NCBI GenBank assembly: GCA_002683825.1
Contig: NYUD01000061.1
Location: 114,835-178,834 of the forward strand
Origin: Planctomycetota bacterium
GTDB taxonomy: Bacteria; Planctomycetota; UBA1135; GCA-002686595
Direction of reading: 5' to 3'
DNA length: 64,000 nt
The position numbers were made by a program, and so were the translations under genes. Shown here one piece after another: positions 38,721 through 48,002 of the stretch; positions within the stretch are counted from its first letter, which is position 1; every line of letters starts with the position of its first letter. The notes beneath the pieces were generated by a model. The model was given only the letters and a program-made list of their open reading frames with translations. It was not told where the DNA came from and did not search any database.

Positions 38721-39010
38721 ATCTTCCCCGGAACCGCCCCCCCCGGGGCCCGCCGGGCAAGTCCGTCCGGTCTGGCTCTGGAAATCCGCTGCCGTTGGCT
38801 CGATAATCGCCCGTTGTCGATTCCGTCACCGATTTCTCCACTCCCCGGTGCCCCGAAGGAAGTGCTAAGAGGGGGTTTGGGGCCTTTCGGAGCCTGAAGA
38901 GACTTTTCTGGGGACGGCGGGGTAAACCCCTGGCCCCTCGATGGTCGAAAACCTAGGGACCATTCGGCTCCAAACGCTCCCACTCGCCCCCGTCTGGAAC
39001 AGCAATCACC
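38721..39010. other. Intergenic region between mcsA and clpC
   Basis: These 290 bp contain no ORF with credible start and coding character. GC-rich short inverted repeats occur near 38728-38780, but no T run follows. A GTGCTAA word at 38862-38868 looks like half of a CIRCE element, but its mate is missing. A clpC promoter is expected here; none could be assigned. Confidence 0.4.
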
Positions 39011-41533
39011 ATGTTCGATCGTTTCACGGACCGCGCCAAAAAGGTCATGAATCTCGCCCGCCAGGAGGCGCAGAGGTTCAACCACGAATATCTCGGTACG
39101 GAGCACGTTCTGCTCGGGCTCGTCCAGGAAGGAAGCGGTGTCGCCGCCAACGTCCTGCGCAACATGCAAATCGATCTGGCCAAGATTCGCACCGAGGTCG
39201 AGAAGCTCGTCAAGACCGGGCCCTCCATGGTGACCATGGGGCAGCTGCCCTTCACCCCACGGGCGAAAAAGGTACTCGAGTTGTCGATGGAGGAGGCCGG
39301 CAATCTGGGGCACAACTACATCGGGACAGAACACCTTCTCCTGGGCCTGATCAAGGAGAACGAAGGCATCGCGGCCAAGGTCCTCACGAATCTCGGCGTC
39401 AAGCTCGAGGACGTGCGCGAAGAGGTGCTCGAGTTCCTCGGCGCGGAGCCGGGAGACGAAGAGGACGAGGATGCAGCCGAGACTCCGATCGGGGGCAGCG
39501 GCAAGAGCAAAACACCGGCCCTCGACGCCTTCGGACGTGATCTGACGGAACTCGCCCGGGAAGGCAAGCTCGACAACGTCATCGGCCGAGACAACGAGAT
39601 CGAGCGCGTCATTCAGATCCTCTCGCGCCGCACCAAGAACAATCCCGTCCTTCTGGGCGAGCCGGGCGTAGGCAAGACCGCCATTGTGGAGGGACTGGCC
39701 CAGCGCATCGTCGACAACGATGTGCCCGATCTCCTGCGGGACAAGCGCATCGTGGTGCTCGATCTGGCCTTGATGGTTGCAGGCACCAAGTACCGCGGTC
39801 AGTTCGAAGAGCGCATCAAGGCCGTCATGACCGAGGTTCGCCGCGTTCGCGACGTAGTCCTGTTCATCGACGAGCTGCATACACTCGTCGGCGCCGGCGG
39901 TGCTGAGGGCGCGATCGACGCCTCCAACGTGCTGAAGCCCGCACTTTCTCGGGGCGAGATTCAGTGCATCGGCGCGACGACGCTCGACGAATATCGCAAG
40001 CACATAGAAAAGGACGGCGCACTCGAGCGCCGCTTCCAGTCGGTCAACGTCGATCCGCCGACACCCGAAGAAGCCAATGCCATCCTCCGCGGTCTACGCG
40101 ATCGCTACGAAGCCCACCATCGGGTCGTGTTCACGGACGAGGCTCTGACCGAAGCTGTCGACCTGTCGGTCCGCTACATCAACAACCGCTTCCTGCCGGA
40201 CAAGGCCATCGACGTCATGGACGAAGCGGGCGCTCGCGTACGCCTCAAGAACATGGTCGCGCCTCCGGATCTGAAGGAGGTCAACCATCAGATCGAGGAC
40301 CTCGATCGATCGAAGGAAGAGGCTGTCCACAACCAGGAATTCGAAAAGGCCGCGCGCCTGCGAGACGAATCCTACCAGCTGCGCAAGAAGCGCGAAGAGG
40401 CCCAGAAAGAGTGGCGTTCACTTCAGGCTGAGCAGGAGTCTTCCGGCACGGTCGACGTCGAGGACATCCGCGAGACCGTCTCGAAAATGACCGGCATCCC
40501 GCTGACACGTCTAGAGAAGGCCGAAGCCGAACGCTTGCTCCAGATGGAGAAAGAGCTCGAAACGGTCGTGATCCACCAAGGCGATGCGATCAAGGCGATC
40601 GCGCGTTCGGTCCGCCGGTCGCGTTCGGGCCTCAAGGACCCGCGCCGCCCGATGGGCTCGTTCGTCTTCCTCGGCCCTTCGGGTGTCGGCAAGACCTACC
40701 TTGCCAAACAACTCGCCAAGTTCATGTTCGGTAACGAGGATGCGGTCATCACCATCGACATGAGCGAGTACATGGAGAAGCACAACGCCTCCCGTCTCGT
40801 CGGCGCGCCTCCGGGCTACGTCGGCTACGAGGAGGGCGGCCAGCTGACCGAGAAAGTCCGCCGTCGGCCCTACTCGGTAGTCCTGCTCGACGAGATCGAA
40901 AAGGCCCACCCCGACGTCTTTAACATGCTCCTCCAGATCATGGAGGAAGGCCGTCTCACCGACTCCTTCGGTCGTCACGTCGACTTCCGCAACGCCATCC
41001 TCATCATGACGAGCAACGTCGGCTCGCACCTGATCACGGGCGGAGCAGGGCTTGGTTTCGGCAAGACCGACAGCAAGGCCAGCCAACAGGATCGGGCGGA
41101 AAAAATGAAGGTGGACGTCATGGGGGAAGTGGAACGCCAGTTCCGCCCCGAATTCCTCAACCGTGTCGACGAGCTTGTGGTCTTCAACTCGCTGACCGAG
41201 GATGACCTCCGCCAGATCGTTCATCTCCAACTCGCCGAAGTGCTCCAACGTGCCCGGGAGAAGGGCATGTTCCTCGAACTCGACGACCTGGCCATCAAGT
41301 TCCTCATCAGCCACGGATTCGATGCCGACTACGGCGCCCGCCCGCTGCGTCGCGCCATCGAACGCTACGTCGAGGATCCCCTTGCCGAGGAAGTGCTGCG
41401 CCTGGGCGAAGCCGTCAACCTGCGCGTCGCCGTCTCCGTCGACGGCGAGTTCGAGGAAGCCAAAGCGCTTTCCTTCAATCTCGAGACCTGCAAGCCGGAG
41501 AAAGAGCCGGTGGAATCGGCGGTATCGGAATAG
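39011..41533 (+). CDS. clpC: ATP-dependent Clp protease ATP-binding subunit ClpC
   Basis: The protein has 840 aa, the normal length. The N-terminal Clp_N double repeat covers about residues 1-145 ([18 protein letters not shown] and [17 protein letters not shown]). The first AAA module has Walker A GEPGVGKT near residue 215. A middle region with a UVR motif (about 419-455, [15 protein letters not shown]) marks ClpC rather than ClpA or ClpB. The second AAA module has [14 protein letters not shown] near 555 and a C-terminal D2-small domain. It unfolds substrates for ClpP, as a hexamer in the cytoplasm. A strong intrinsic terminator follows the stop. Confidence 0.95.
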   Translation: MFDRFTDRAKKVMNLARQEAQRFNHEYLGTEHVLLGLVQEGSGVAANVLRNMQIDLAKIRTEVEKLVKTGPSMVTMGQLPFTPRAKKVLELSMEEAGNLGHNYIGTEHLLLGLIKENEGIAAKVLTNLGVKLEDVREEVLEFLGAEPGDEEDEDAAETPIGGSGKSKTPALDAFGRDLTELAREGKLDNVIGRDNEIERVIQILSRRTKNNPVLLGEPGVGKTAIVEGLAQRIVDNDVPDLLRDKRIVVLDLALMVAGTKYRGQFEERIKAVMTEVRRVRDVVLFIDELHTLVGAGGAEGAIDASNVLKPALSRGEIQCIGATTLDEYRKHIEKDGALERRFQSVNVDPPTPEEANAILRGLRDRYEAHHRVVFTDEALTEAVDLSVRYINNRFLPDKAIDVMDEAGARVRLKNMVAPPDLKEVNHQIEDLDRSKEEAVHNQEFEKAARLRDESYQLRKKREEAQKEWRSLQAEQESSGTVDVEDIRETVSKMTGIPLTRLEKAEAERLLQMEKELETVVIHQGDAIKAIARSVRRSRSGLKDPRRPMGSFVFLGPSGVGKTYLAKQLAKFMFGNEDAVITIDMSEYMEKHNASRLVGAPPGYVGYEEGGQLTEKVRRRPYSVVLLDEIEKAHPDVFNMLLQIMEEGRLTDSFGRHVDFRNAILIMTSNVGSHLITGGAGLGFGKTDSKASQQDRAEKMKVDVMGEVERQFRPEFLNRVDELVVFNSLTEDDLRQIVHLQLAEVLQRAREKGMFLELDDLAIKFLISHGFDADYGARPLRRAIERYVEDPLAEEVLRLGEAVNLRVAVSVDGEFEEAKALSFNLETCKPEKEPVESAVSE

Positions 41534-41555
41534 ATGCACGCCTCGTGAACAACGA

Positions 41556-41590
41556 GCCTGCGGCCCTCTCGGGAGCCGCAGGCTTTTTTT
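41556..41590 (+). terminator. Intrinsic terminator of clpC
   Basis: GCCTGCGGC (41556-41564) and GCCGCAGGC (41575-41583) form a perfect 9-bp stem around a 10-nt loop, followed directly by seven Ts. It lies 23 bp after the clpC stop. Confidence 0.93.
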
Positions 41591-41671
41591 GTTCTCCGGC
41601 CTTCATGGTGTTCCGGCGCGCACCCCTTGTGCCCCCCGCCTTCTCGGTCGACAATCTCTTAGAAGACCGCC

Positions 41672-42445
41672 ATGCTGCCGTCCGCCCTTCTTGCGCTCGC
41701 CCTGATCGTCCAGACGCCCCGGGATCGGGTTCCCCCGCCGACCTCCCAGGAGGTCCAGGCCACGCTCATGGATCTGAAGGCCGCCCTGAAGACGCGCGAG
41801 CTGTCCGCCATCCAAACGGCCCTGGAGCGAGCCGGCGAGGTTCCCCACCAGGATGTGGTCGGGGTCGTCGCCAGGGCTTTCCGTGACGATCGCAAGGAAG
41901 TGCGCCACGCCGCCATCGCCACCCTGCGCTACATGGACCACGGGGAGGCGCTCATCGCACTGCACCGGCTCGCGAAGGACAAGAAGTGGATGTGCGAAAA
42001 GGAGTACGCACCGTCCATCCTACGCGCCATCGGCCAGCACGCCGATCCTAGCTCGCTGAAGATTCTTTCCGCCGACCCCGCGCGCACTCCTTTCCACGAG
42101 GCCACGCGCGCACGCATTCTGGGGTTGGGCAACATCCGCAAGGCCGAGTCGATCCACGCGCTCATCAAGCTGATGAATGTCACGGGCGGCAGCCAGCGCA
42201 ACTTGAAACAGCGGTACGGAGCCTTCAACAAAGACTTTCGCTTGAGCCTGATCGTCCTGACGGGTACGGATCAAGGAACCAACCCGGAGCTCTGGGAGCG
42301 TTGGTGGCGTAAGAACAAGAAAGCCTTCGCGGTGTCGGCCAAGCCGATCCCGCTGCCGAAGTCTCTCCGCTACCGCTGGGATAGCTACTGGGGTCGCTCG
42401 AGTAACTACGCCCGCGAAGAGCGCAGGGAGGACCGCGGCACTTGA
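41672..42445 (+). CDS. Secreted HEAT-like repeat protein
   Basis: The protein has 257 aa. The first 13 residues are hydrophobic (LPSALLALALIVQT), probably a short signal peptide. The body has helical repeats of HEAT type: DRKEVRHAAIATLRYMDHGEAL, then KEYAPSILRAIGQH and EATRARILGLGNIRKAESIHAL. A segment with TGTDQGTNPELWERWWRKNKKAF follows, a module often seen after HEAT repeats in planctomycete proteins. The role is probably as a scaffold; there are no catalytic residues. The TTG of the next gene overlaps its stop (TTGA), so the pair is cotranslated. Confidence 0.65.
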   Translation: MLPSALLALALIVQTPRDRVPPPTSQEVQATLMDLKAALKTRELSAIQTALERAGEVPHQDVVGVVARAFRDDRKEVRHAAIATLRYMDHGEALIALHRLAKDKKWMCEKEYAPSILRAIGQHADPSSLKILSADPARTPFHEATRARILGLGNIRKAESIHALIKLMNVTGGSQRNLKQRYGAFNKDFRLSLIVLTGTDQGTNPELWERWWRKNKKAFAVSAKPIPLPKSLRYRWDSYWGRSSNYAREERREDRGT

Positions 42446-42798
42446 CCGAGGCCCCCTTCCGCGCGGCGGTCGAGTTGTTCAATCAGGCCCGCTACCTCGC
42501 TGCGCACGAGCTCTTCGACGAGTTGTGGGAGGCCGTGGAGGGTGGGGATTCGGACTTCTACAAGGGTCTCGTTCAGGCTTCGATCGCGCTGCACCACTTC
42601 GAGGAGGGCAATCTCGAGGGTGCTGCCATGCTGTATCGCGGGCATCGGCGCTCGCTGGCTGGTTTTCTCCCGCGGCACGGAGGCGTCGATGTGGCGAGGT
42701 TTCTCGAGGACATGCAGACCTTTCTCGGACCGGTGATCCGCCGCGAACCGGCCCCTTCCTTCGAGGACGCCCCCAGGCCGAAGATCGAATTGCGATAG
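42442..42798 (+). CDS. DUF309 family protein
   Basis: The protein has 118 aa, starting at TTG 42442, which overlaps the previous stop. It is an all-helical small protein with the family signature HELFDELWEAVEGG, then FYKGLVQASIALHHFEEGNLEGAAMLY. DUF309 proteins are widespread and uncharacterised; the fold resembles TPR-like helical hairpins. It sits 34 bp before dprA. No regulatory site is visible. Confidence 0.8.
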   Translation: MTEAPFRAAVELFNQARYLAAHELFDELWEAVEGGDSDFYKGLVQASIALHHFEEGNLEGAAMLYRGHRRSLAGFLPRHGGVDVARFLEDMQTFLGPVIRREPAPSFEDAPRPKIELR

Positions 42799-42832
42799 AA
42801 GACCCGCAACCCTTCCGACCCGGAGCGGTCCA

Positions 42833-43726
42833 GTGGTCGTGCAAGACACGCCGCTTCACCTGTCTCCCGCAAGCCCGCGCTGGCCCTCCGAACTCGCCAC
42901 GATCGAGGCAGCGCCCGGGGAACTCTGGGTTCGCGGCGAGATCGAGCGGCTGGAGGAAAGACCGCTCGTTGCCATCGTCGGTTCACGCTCCCCGACCCCC
43001 TACGGACTGGACCAGGCCGAACGCTTCGCGGCTCGATTGGCGGGCCGAGGGATCGGCATCGTGAGCGGTCTGGCGCGCGGCATCGACCAGGCGGCTCATC
43101 GCGCGACACTGGAGGCCGGGGGCACGACACTCGCGGTCCTGGGATCGGGGGTCGACTGTCCGTGGCCCGACGGGGAGCTGACCGATCGAATCGGCCGTGA
43201 GGGCGTGCTGATTTCCGAGTTTCGCCCCGGTACCCCGCCGCGTCGCCACCACTTCCCGCGCCGCAACCGAGTGATCTCCGCCCTCGCGGATGGAGTCTTG
43301 GTGGTGGAAGCCGCCTACGCCTCGGGCTCGCTCATCACGGCGCACTGGGCCGTCGACCAGGGCAAGGCGGTCTTCGCCCTGCCCGGCCGTATCGACCATC
43401 CCATGGCGCGCGGTTGCCATCGCCTCCTACGCGAGGGGGCACAACTGATCGAATCCCCGGAGGAGCTGATGGCCGAGCTCGGGCACTGCCGACTACGGGA
43501 AGTCGAGGTCCCCCTCCCCGACACACCGCTCCTTGGAGCCCTGGTGGGCGAAACCCTCACGGCCGGCGAACTCGCAGCCCGCCTCGAACGCGAAGTCTCC
43601 GAGGTGCTCGCGGAGCTGGTTCAACTGGAACTCGCGGGCGGAGTGGTTCGCAGTCCGGGCGGTCTGTACCGGTTGTCCCCCGACAGATCGCCGTCAAGAA
43701 GCCACGCCGGCCCGGAATCGGACTGA
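42833..43726 (+). CDS. dprA: DNA processing protein DprA
   Basis: The protein has 297 aa, starting at GTG 42833. It carries the Rossmann-like DprA core: AIVGSRSPTPYGLDQAERFA, GIGIVSGLARGIDQAAHRA, LAVLGSGVDCPWP, then ISEFRPGTPPRRHHFPRRNRV and EAAYASGSLITAHWA. The last 60 residues resemble the winged-helix tail (LTAGELAARLEREVSEVLAEL). It lacks the N-terminal helical domain of longer DprAs. DprA loads RecA onto incoming single-stranded DNA during transformation. No other competence genes are nearby. Confidence 0.92.
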   Translation: MVVQDTPLHLSPASPRWPSELATIEAAPGELWVRGEIERLEERPLVAIVGSRSPTPYGLDQAERFAARLAGRGIGIVSGLARGIDQAAHRATLEAGGTTLAVLGSGVDCPWPDGELTDRIGREGVLISEFRPGTPPRRHHFPRRNRVISALADGVLVVEAAYASGSLITAHWAVDQGKAVFALPGRIDHPMARGCHRLLREGAQLIESPEELMAELGHCRLREVEVPLPDTPLLGALVGETLTAGELAARLEREVSEVLAELVQLELAGGVVRSPGGLYRLSPDRSPSRSHAGPESD

Positions 43727-43764
43727 CCCCGAGGGTTCCGGCAAGCCCGGTCCACCCGGACCTT

Positions 43765-43962
43765 CTAGCGCACCGATGCAAACACCCATTCCACCACCAG
43801 CAGGATCACCGCAACCACGGCGCAGGCGCCGACGAACGTGCCATAGCGACGGGGTAGGCTTTGCAGCGCGGGCCCGTCTTCGGGCTCGGCATAGAAGACC
43901 CCCATCACACAGATCCCGAAGGAAAGGATCAGAAAGAGCACGATGTGGGTGAGGAGTTCCAT
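43765..43962 (-). CDS. Small two-helix membrane protein, unknown function
   Basis: The protein has 65 aa. Two hydrophobic helices (about residues 4-24 and 43-61) flank a short loop with EPEDGPALQSLPRRYG. Its start is 6 bp after the stop of the DUF6677-like gene, so the two form an operon. No family is recognised. Confidence 0.65.
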   Translation of the reverse strand: MELLTHIVLFLILSFGICVMGVFYAEPEDGPALQSLPRRYGTFVGACAVVAVILLVVEWVFASVR

Positions 43963-43968
43963 CGGGTT

Positions 43969-44829
43969 TCAGGCAGGTGGAGCCGATTCGAATTCCGGCG
44001 CTTTCGAACCCAACTCTGCAGAACTCGATGATGCCGCCGAGTTTTCTTTCTCGAGCCAGCGACGCTCGGCGACACCGAAGACATCCAGCATCGCAAGGAT
44101 GTTCAAGAGCCCAGGCATGCAGGCGTACAAGAGCCCCGCATCTCCCAGGGCCGTCTCACCCGTGACCGGCGGACGCCCCGAGAGAATCTCCGCCACGATG
44201 GCCGGCAGCCCGAGGAAGAATTGCCCCGACCAATAGTAGAAGTGGCGCATGCGCGAGAGGTTGGCCCCTCCCGCCATCCAGGTACCGGCGAGGAAAAGCC
44301 CGAGCAACACGACGCAGACGATGGCCGCACGCCTTCGCCGTCCCTGCAGGAAGTGCCCCAGACCGGGGAAGGCCCAGGTCGCTACCAGGAGCAGCACCGG
44401 GTGACGCCCCCTCCTGGGAGCATTGTCGGGCGTACGCGCGGTGAGGTGCGCGTGGACCATGACGAAGAGGTTGCCCACACCCGACAGTGCGGTCAGGATG
44501 CTCCCCAGCTCGACCCACGCCGGAAACGGCGTGGGCCCGCCACTGCCGAAACCGACGCTCTTGTGCTGGAAGATCATCGCCCCGAGGTTGCCCATCTCGG
44601 GGGCGAGAACCGTGGCGAAGACGCCGCGTAGCTCGGGGTCGAGAAACTCGAAGGCCCGCCCGCCGGAAAGCAGAAAGCCCAGGGCGTACAGCCCCTCGAT
44701 CAGAAGAAAGGCCCAGAGTCCCGTCCAGAAGCGCCCCAGATAGACATGGCCTGCGCCCGGGAGGAACCAGGTGAGCAGGAGGGCGACCGCGGGTTCTCCG
44801 CGCTTCTCGCTGGGACGTAGCTCGACCAT
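43969..44829 (-). CDS. DUF6677-like multi-pass membrane protein
   Basis: The protein has 286 aa. It has about five hydrophobic segments. The first is LLLTWFLPGAGHVYLGR, a TM2-like opening motif; a second copy of that motif occurs near residue 150 (LLLVATWAFPGLGHFLQGR). The Ser/Ala-rich C-terminus is soluble. I recall this layout from planctomycete DUF6677 proteins; function is unknown. The gene lies divergent to the thioesterase gene (89 bp apart) and upstream of a small membrane protein. Confidence 0.65.
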   Translation of the reverse strand: MVELRPSEKRGEPAVALLLTWFLPGAGHVYLGRFWTGLWAFLLIEGLYALGFLLSGGRAFEFLDPELRGVFATVLAPEMGNLGAMIFQHKSVGFGSGGPTPFPAWVELGSILTALSGVGNLFVMVHAHLTARTPDNAPRRGRHPVLLLVATWAFPGLGHFLQGRRRRAAIVCVVLLGLFLAGTWMAGGANLSRMRHFYYWSGQFFLGLPAIVAEILSGRPPVTGETALGDAGLLYACMPGLLNILAMLDVFGVAERRWLEKENSAASSSSAELGSKAPEFESAPPA

Positions 44830-44918
44830 GGGCGAGAGATCCTACGGAGCGCGGGTGGGAAGGACGAGGGGCGAAGAGGTTATCCTCCTCCCCCGGAGCC
44901 CCGAACTGGCGGTCCGCC

Positions 44919-45344
44919 ATGCCTGAACCCCACGAACTTCGCATCCCCGTTCGCTATTCGGAGACCGACCAGATGGGGGTCGTTCACCACGGGAGCTACG
45001 TCATCTGGCTCGAGGAAGGACGCACGGCCCTCATGGCTTCCCTGGGGTTCCCCTACGACGAAGTCGAAAAGCGCGGCTTTGCCATGGCCGTGCGCAACCT
45101 CGATCTGCGCTATCGAGAACCCGCGAAGTACGGCGACACCGTCCTCGTCCGCACCACCGTCGAGCGCTTCCGCAGCGCCTCGATTCTCTACCACTACGAG
45201 GTTCTCCGCGAACTCGACCAGCGCCGACTGGCCGAGGGCGCTGCGGAGGTGGCCTGCCTGAACCTCAGGCGGGGCTGGGCCCCCGCCCAGCTCCCCACAG
45301 ACATTCGCACCGCCCTGGAGAATTACCTGAATGGACCGACCTAG
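44919..45344 (+). CDS. YbgC/FadM-type acyl-CoA thioesterase (hotdog fold)
   Basis: The protein has 141 aa, normal for the family. The active-site region YSETDQMGVVHHGSYVIWLEEGR contains the conserved Asp and the following helix of 4-hydroxybenzoyl-CoA-type thioesterases. RNLDLRYREPAKYGDTVLVRT is the second hallmark. It hydrolyses acyl-CoA or acyl-ACP in the cytoplasm; the exact chain is not predictable. No Tol-Pal genes are adjacent. Its last four bases overlap the end of the convergent zinc-ribbon gene. Confidence 0.9.
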   Translation: MPEPHELRIPVRYSETDQMGVVHHGSYVIWLEEGRTALMASLGFPYDEVEKRGFAMAVRNLDLRYREPAKYGDTVLVRTTVERFRSASILYHYEVLRELDQRRLAEGAAEVACLNLRRGWAPAQLPTDIRTALENYLNGPT

Positions 45345-45619
45345 CCCGCAATCGGGTCATCCGGGTGAAAGCCGTCTCCCACGGCCGGCTCCACAGGCCT
45401 GGGGAGATCCCTGCTCCCGGGCTCGTAGGGTTCCGCCCCCAGGCCTTCGTATCCCTCCGGCAGACCCGCCCCCAGGCCCGGCAAGAGCGGCGGAAGCTCC
45501 TCCAGGATTCGCGCCCGACAGTGGGGACACCTCTCCCCGTTCGCCAGCGTATTGATCTGACGTTGGTTGTCCGTGGCCTGGCCACAGAGGAAACAAAGCG
45601 GGCCGGAGTCGCAATCCAT
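45341..45619 (-). CDS. Small zinc-ribbon protein, unknown function
   Basis: The protein has 92 aa. ATG 45619 has an AAAGGGCT site before it on the minus strand; the longer open frame up to 45892 lacks coding character. Two CxxC pairs (CFLC near residue 9 and CPHC near residue 31) should bind one zinc. The rest is proline- and glycine-rich with a short acidic tail (FHPDDPIAG). No partner is obvious; it is convergent with the thioesterase gene and divergent from the isc operon. Confidence 0.6.
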   Translation of the reverse strand: MDCDSGPLCFLCGQATDNQRQINTLANGERCPHCRARILEELPPLLPGLGAGLPEGYEGLGAEPYEPGSRDLPRPVEPAVGDGFHPDDPIAG

Positions 45620-45909
45620 AGCCCTTTCTTCGTGAGAGCATGGCCGATGGCTTGAGGGCGCGTTGTGGTATGTCCTTCCCCGACCCCTTCGGGGCCGGAA
45701 AATGGGGTCCGTCCCTGGAAAGAATCCGGGGCCCGAGAAGCCCTTTCCCGGAAGCCGCCCCTTGGATGGAAAGGGCCGAGGATCTCGCCTAGAAGGGGTC
45801 ATCGGGGCCGTTTCTCCCCGAGAATGGGGCACGGCCCTGTTTTGGTTTATAATTAGCATCAAAACAGTGCGAATTACCCTGTGGGGCTCCATACTGCCCG
45901 AACCGAACC
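45620..45909. other. Intergenic region upstream of the isc operon
   Basis: Positions 45660-45840 are G/C-rich with repeated GGGGCC-type words and several possible short hairpins. No credible gene was found. Positions 45841-45880 are clearly AT-rich and contain the promoter and dyad described separately. Confidence 0.45.
45848..45875 (+). promoter_or_regulatory. -10 box with overlapping palindromic operator of the isc operon
   Basis: A consensus -10 TATAAT lies at 45848-45853. An inverted repeat AATTAGCA (45851-45858) and TGCGAATT (45868-45875) with a 9-nt spacer overlaps it; the halves match at 7 of 8 positions. The site is 34 bp before the ATG of the Rrf2 regulator. Autoregulation by that regulator is the natural reading, as for E. 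coli IscR. No strong -35 is visible. Confidence 0.65.
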
Positions 45910-46344
45910 ATGCTGCAGCTCACGAAACGGACCGATTACGGCTTGATCGCCCTCACGCACCTCGCCGGCCACTCCGGCGTGCGGAGCGTCCGTTCGATCG
46001 CAGACCTCTATCCGATCCCCCGACGTCTTCTGGCCGAGGTGCTGAAGGATCTGCTGCACTCGCATCTCGTGGAATCTCACCGCGGCGCCCAGGGCGGCTA
46101 CACCCTCGCCCGCCCTCCGGGTGAGATCATGCTGAGCGAGATCGTCGAAGCCCTGGAAGGCGCTCCCTCGCTCACCAGCTGCGAGGGGTCCCACACCGAA
46201 AACTCCTGCGCAGTGGAGGCCGTTTGCCCCATCAGAAGCCCGATCCACGTCTTGCGCCAGGGCATCTGGCGCATGCTCGAACAAACCGCCCTCTCCGACC
46301 TGGCCGGCTGGCCTGAATTGGCCCGCATCCCCTCCTTTCGATGA
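45910..46344 (+). CDS. iscR: Rrf2 family Fe-S regulator, IscR-like
   Basis: The protein has 144 aa. A winged helix-turn-helix domain occupies the N-terminal two thirds (LTKRTDYGLIALTHLA, IPRRLLAEVLKDLLHSHLVES, GAQGGYTLARPP). Three cysteines near residues 93-109 (SCEG, NSCAVEAVCP) are placed as the cluster ligands of IscR. It probably senses Fe-S status and represses this operon through the palindrome upstream. Its stop overlaps the iscS start (ATGA). Confidence 0.88.
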   Translation: MLQLTKRTDYGLIALTHLAGHSGVRSVRSIADLYPIPRRLLAEVLKDLLHSHLVESHRGAQGGYTLARPPGEIMLSEIVEALEGAPSLTSCEGSHTENSCAVEAVCPIRSPIHVLRQGIWRMLEQTALSDLAGWPELARIPSFR

Positions 46345-47558
46345 AACTGCCTGTCTACCTCGACTATCAGGCCACGACCCCCGTGGACCCGCGGGTCCTC
46401 GAGACGATGCTGCCCTACTTCAGCGACGACTTCGGCAACGCAGCAAGCAGAAACCACAGCTTCGGTTGGTCGGCCGAATCCGCCGTCACGAAGGCGCGTG
46501 AACAGATCGCCAGCCTGATAGGGGCGTCTCCCAAGGAGATCATCTTCACCTCCGGTTCGACGGAAGCGATCAACCTTGCGATCAAGGGCACCGCGCAGAT
46601 GTACGGTTCGAAAGGCAAGCACATCATCACGAGCCTGGCGGAACACAAGGCGGTGCTCGACACCTGCAAGCACATTGAAAAACTCGGCTTCGAGGTCACC
46701 TATCTCAAGCCGGACAAGGCCGGCCGAGTCGGTGTCGAAAAGGTCGCGGAAGCGATTCGCGAAGATACGATCCTCGTTGCGCTGATCTGGGCGAACAACG
46801 AGGTCGGTACGCTGAACCCGATCCGCGAGATCGGTGCCCTGTGCCACGAGAGAGACACGCTCTTTTTCACCGACGCCACGCAGGCCGTCGGCAAGGTTGC
46901 GGTCGACGTCGAAAAGGACAACGTCGACATGCTGTGCCTCTCGGCCCACAAGATCTACGGTCCCAAGGGTACAGGCGCCTTCTACGTCCGCCGCAGAAAG
47001 CCGCGCGTGCGCCTGGTGGCCCAGATCGACGGTGGAGGCCATGAACGCGGAATGCGATCCGGCACCCTCAACGTACCCGGCATCGTCGGGTTGGGTCGGG
47101 CCTGCGAGATTTGCGAGGCGGAACTCGAAGAGGAGATGGCGCGAGCCGCCGAGCTGCGCGACTACCTCGAAGAGAAGATCCGGGCCGAACTGGACATGGT
47201 TCATCTGAACGGTCACGAGAAGCACCATCTACCCGGCAACCTGAACCTGTCCTTCAGTTATGTCGAAGGCGAGTCGCTCCTGATGGGCATGGACGATGTC
47301 GCGGTGTCCTCCGGCTCGGCCTGCACCTCCGCAAGCCTGGAGCCGAGCCACGTCCTGCGCAGCATGGACGTCGGCGACGATCTCGCGCACAGTTCGATCC
47401 GCTTTGGCATCGGCCGATTCACCACGAAGGAAGAGGTGGATTACGCCGCGGACAAGCTCATTGCAGCCGTCAAACGCCTGCGCCAGATGTCCCCCCTCTA
47501 CGAGATGGCCCTCGAAGGCATCGACCCCTCATCGGTCGACTGGCAAGGCGGTCACTAG
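46341..47558 (+). CDS. iscS: Cysteine desulfurase IscS
   Basis: The protein has 405 aa. It is a PLP enzyme that takes sulfur from cysteine and passes it to IscU. Family motifs are YLDYQATTPVDPRV, FTSGSTEAIN, NNEVGTLNPI and FFTDATQAVGK. The PLP-binding lysine is in LSAHKIYGPKGTG (near residue 205). The catalytic cysteine is in SSGSACTSASLEPSHVL (near 328). The length and the long active loop fit group I (IscS/NifS). It is translationally coupled to the regulator before it. Confidence 0.95.
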   Translation: MKLPVYLDYQATTPVDPRVLETMLPYFSDDFGNAASRNHSFGWSAESAVTKAREQIASLIGASPKEIIFTSGSTEAINLAIKGTAQMYGSKGKHIITSLAEHKAVLDTCKHIEKLGFEVTYLKPDKAGRVGVEKVAEAIREDTILVALIWANNEVGTLNPIREIGALCHERDTLFFTDATQAVGKVAVDVEKDNVDMLCLSAHKIYGPKGTGAFYVRRRKPRVRLVAQIDGGGHERGMRSGTLNVPGIVGLGRACEICEAELEEEMARAAELRDYLEEKIRAELDMVHLNGHEKHHLPGNLNLSFSYVEGESLLMGMDDVAVSSGSACTSASLEPSHVLRSMDVGDDLAHSSIRFGIGRFTTKEEVDYAADKLIAAVKRLRQMSPLYEMALEGIDPSSVDWQGGH

Positions 47559-47582
47559 GAACGATCATCCGAGAAACAAGCC

Positions 47583-48002
47583 ATGGCCTACAGCGACAAA
47601 GTCCTGGACCACTACAACAACCCGCGCAATGTGGGCGCACTCGACAAGTCGAACGAAGACGTCGGTACCGGCGTGGTCGGCGCTCCGGAATGCGGTGACG
47701 TGATGAAACTCCAGATCAAAGTCGAAGGGGATCGCATCGTCGATGCAAAGTTCAAGACCTTTGGCTGCGGTTCGGCGATCGCCAGCTCATCCCTGGCAAC
47801 CGAGTGGGTCAAGGGTAAGACGCTCGATGAAGCGAGCACCATTCGCAACACCGAGATCGTCCAGGAGCTCTCGCTCCCGCCGGTGAAGATCCATTGCAGC
47901 GTTCTGGCTGAAGATGCAATCAAGGCCGCAATCGCCGACTACAAGAAGAAGACCGACACGGGTACTTCTAGTTCTGAAAAGGTCAAGCAGGAGGCTCCAT
48001 GA
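47583..48002 (+). CDS. iscU: Fe-S cluster scaffold protein IscU
   Basis: The protein has 139 aa. Three scaffold cysteines are present: APECGDVM, FKTFGCGSAIASSS and KIHCSVLAEDAI. The LPPVKIHCS stretch is the LPPVK site bound by HscA. It assembles 2Fe-2S and 4Fe-4S clusters in the cytoplasm. A short Ser-rich tail follows the domain. It is 24 bp after iscS, and its stop overlaps the iscA start. Confidence 0.95.
   Translation: MAYSDKVLDHYNNPRNVGALDKSNEDVGTGVVGAPECGDVMKLQIKVEGDRIVDAKFKTFGCGSAIASSSLATEWVKGKTLDEASTIRNTEIVQELSLPPVKIHCSVLAEDAIKAAIADYKKKTDTGTSSSEKVKQEAP

Noticed and set aside
38840..38870. CIRCE heat-shock element before clpC
   Set aside because: Only a GTGCTAA half is present; the matching TTAGCACTC arm at the 9-nt spacing is missing.
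45660..45840. Terminator or riboswitch in the G-rich leader before the isc operon
   Set aside because: Several short G/C hairpins can be drawn but none has a T run or a recognisable RNA motif.
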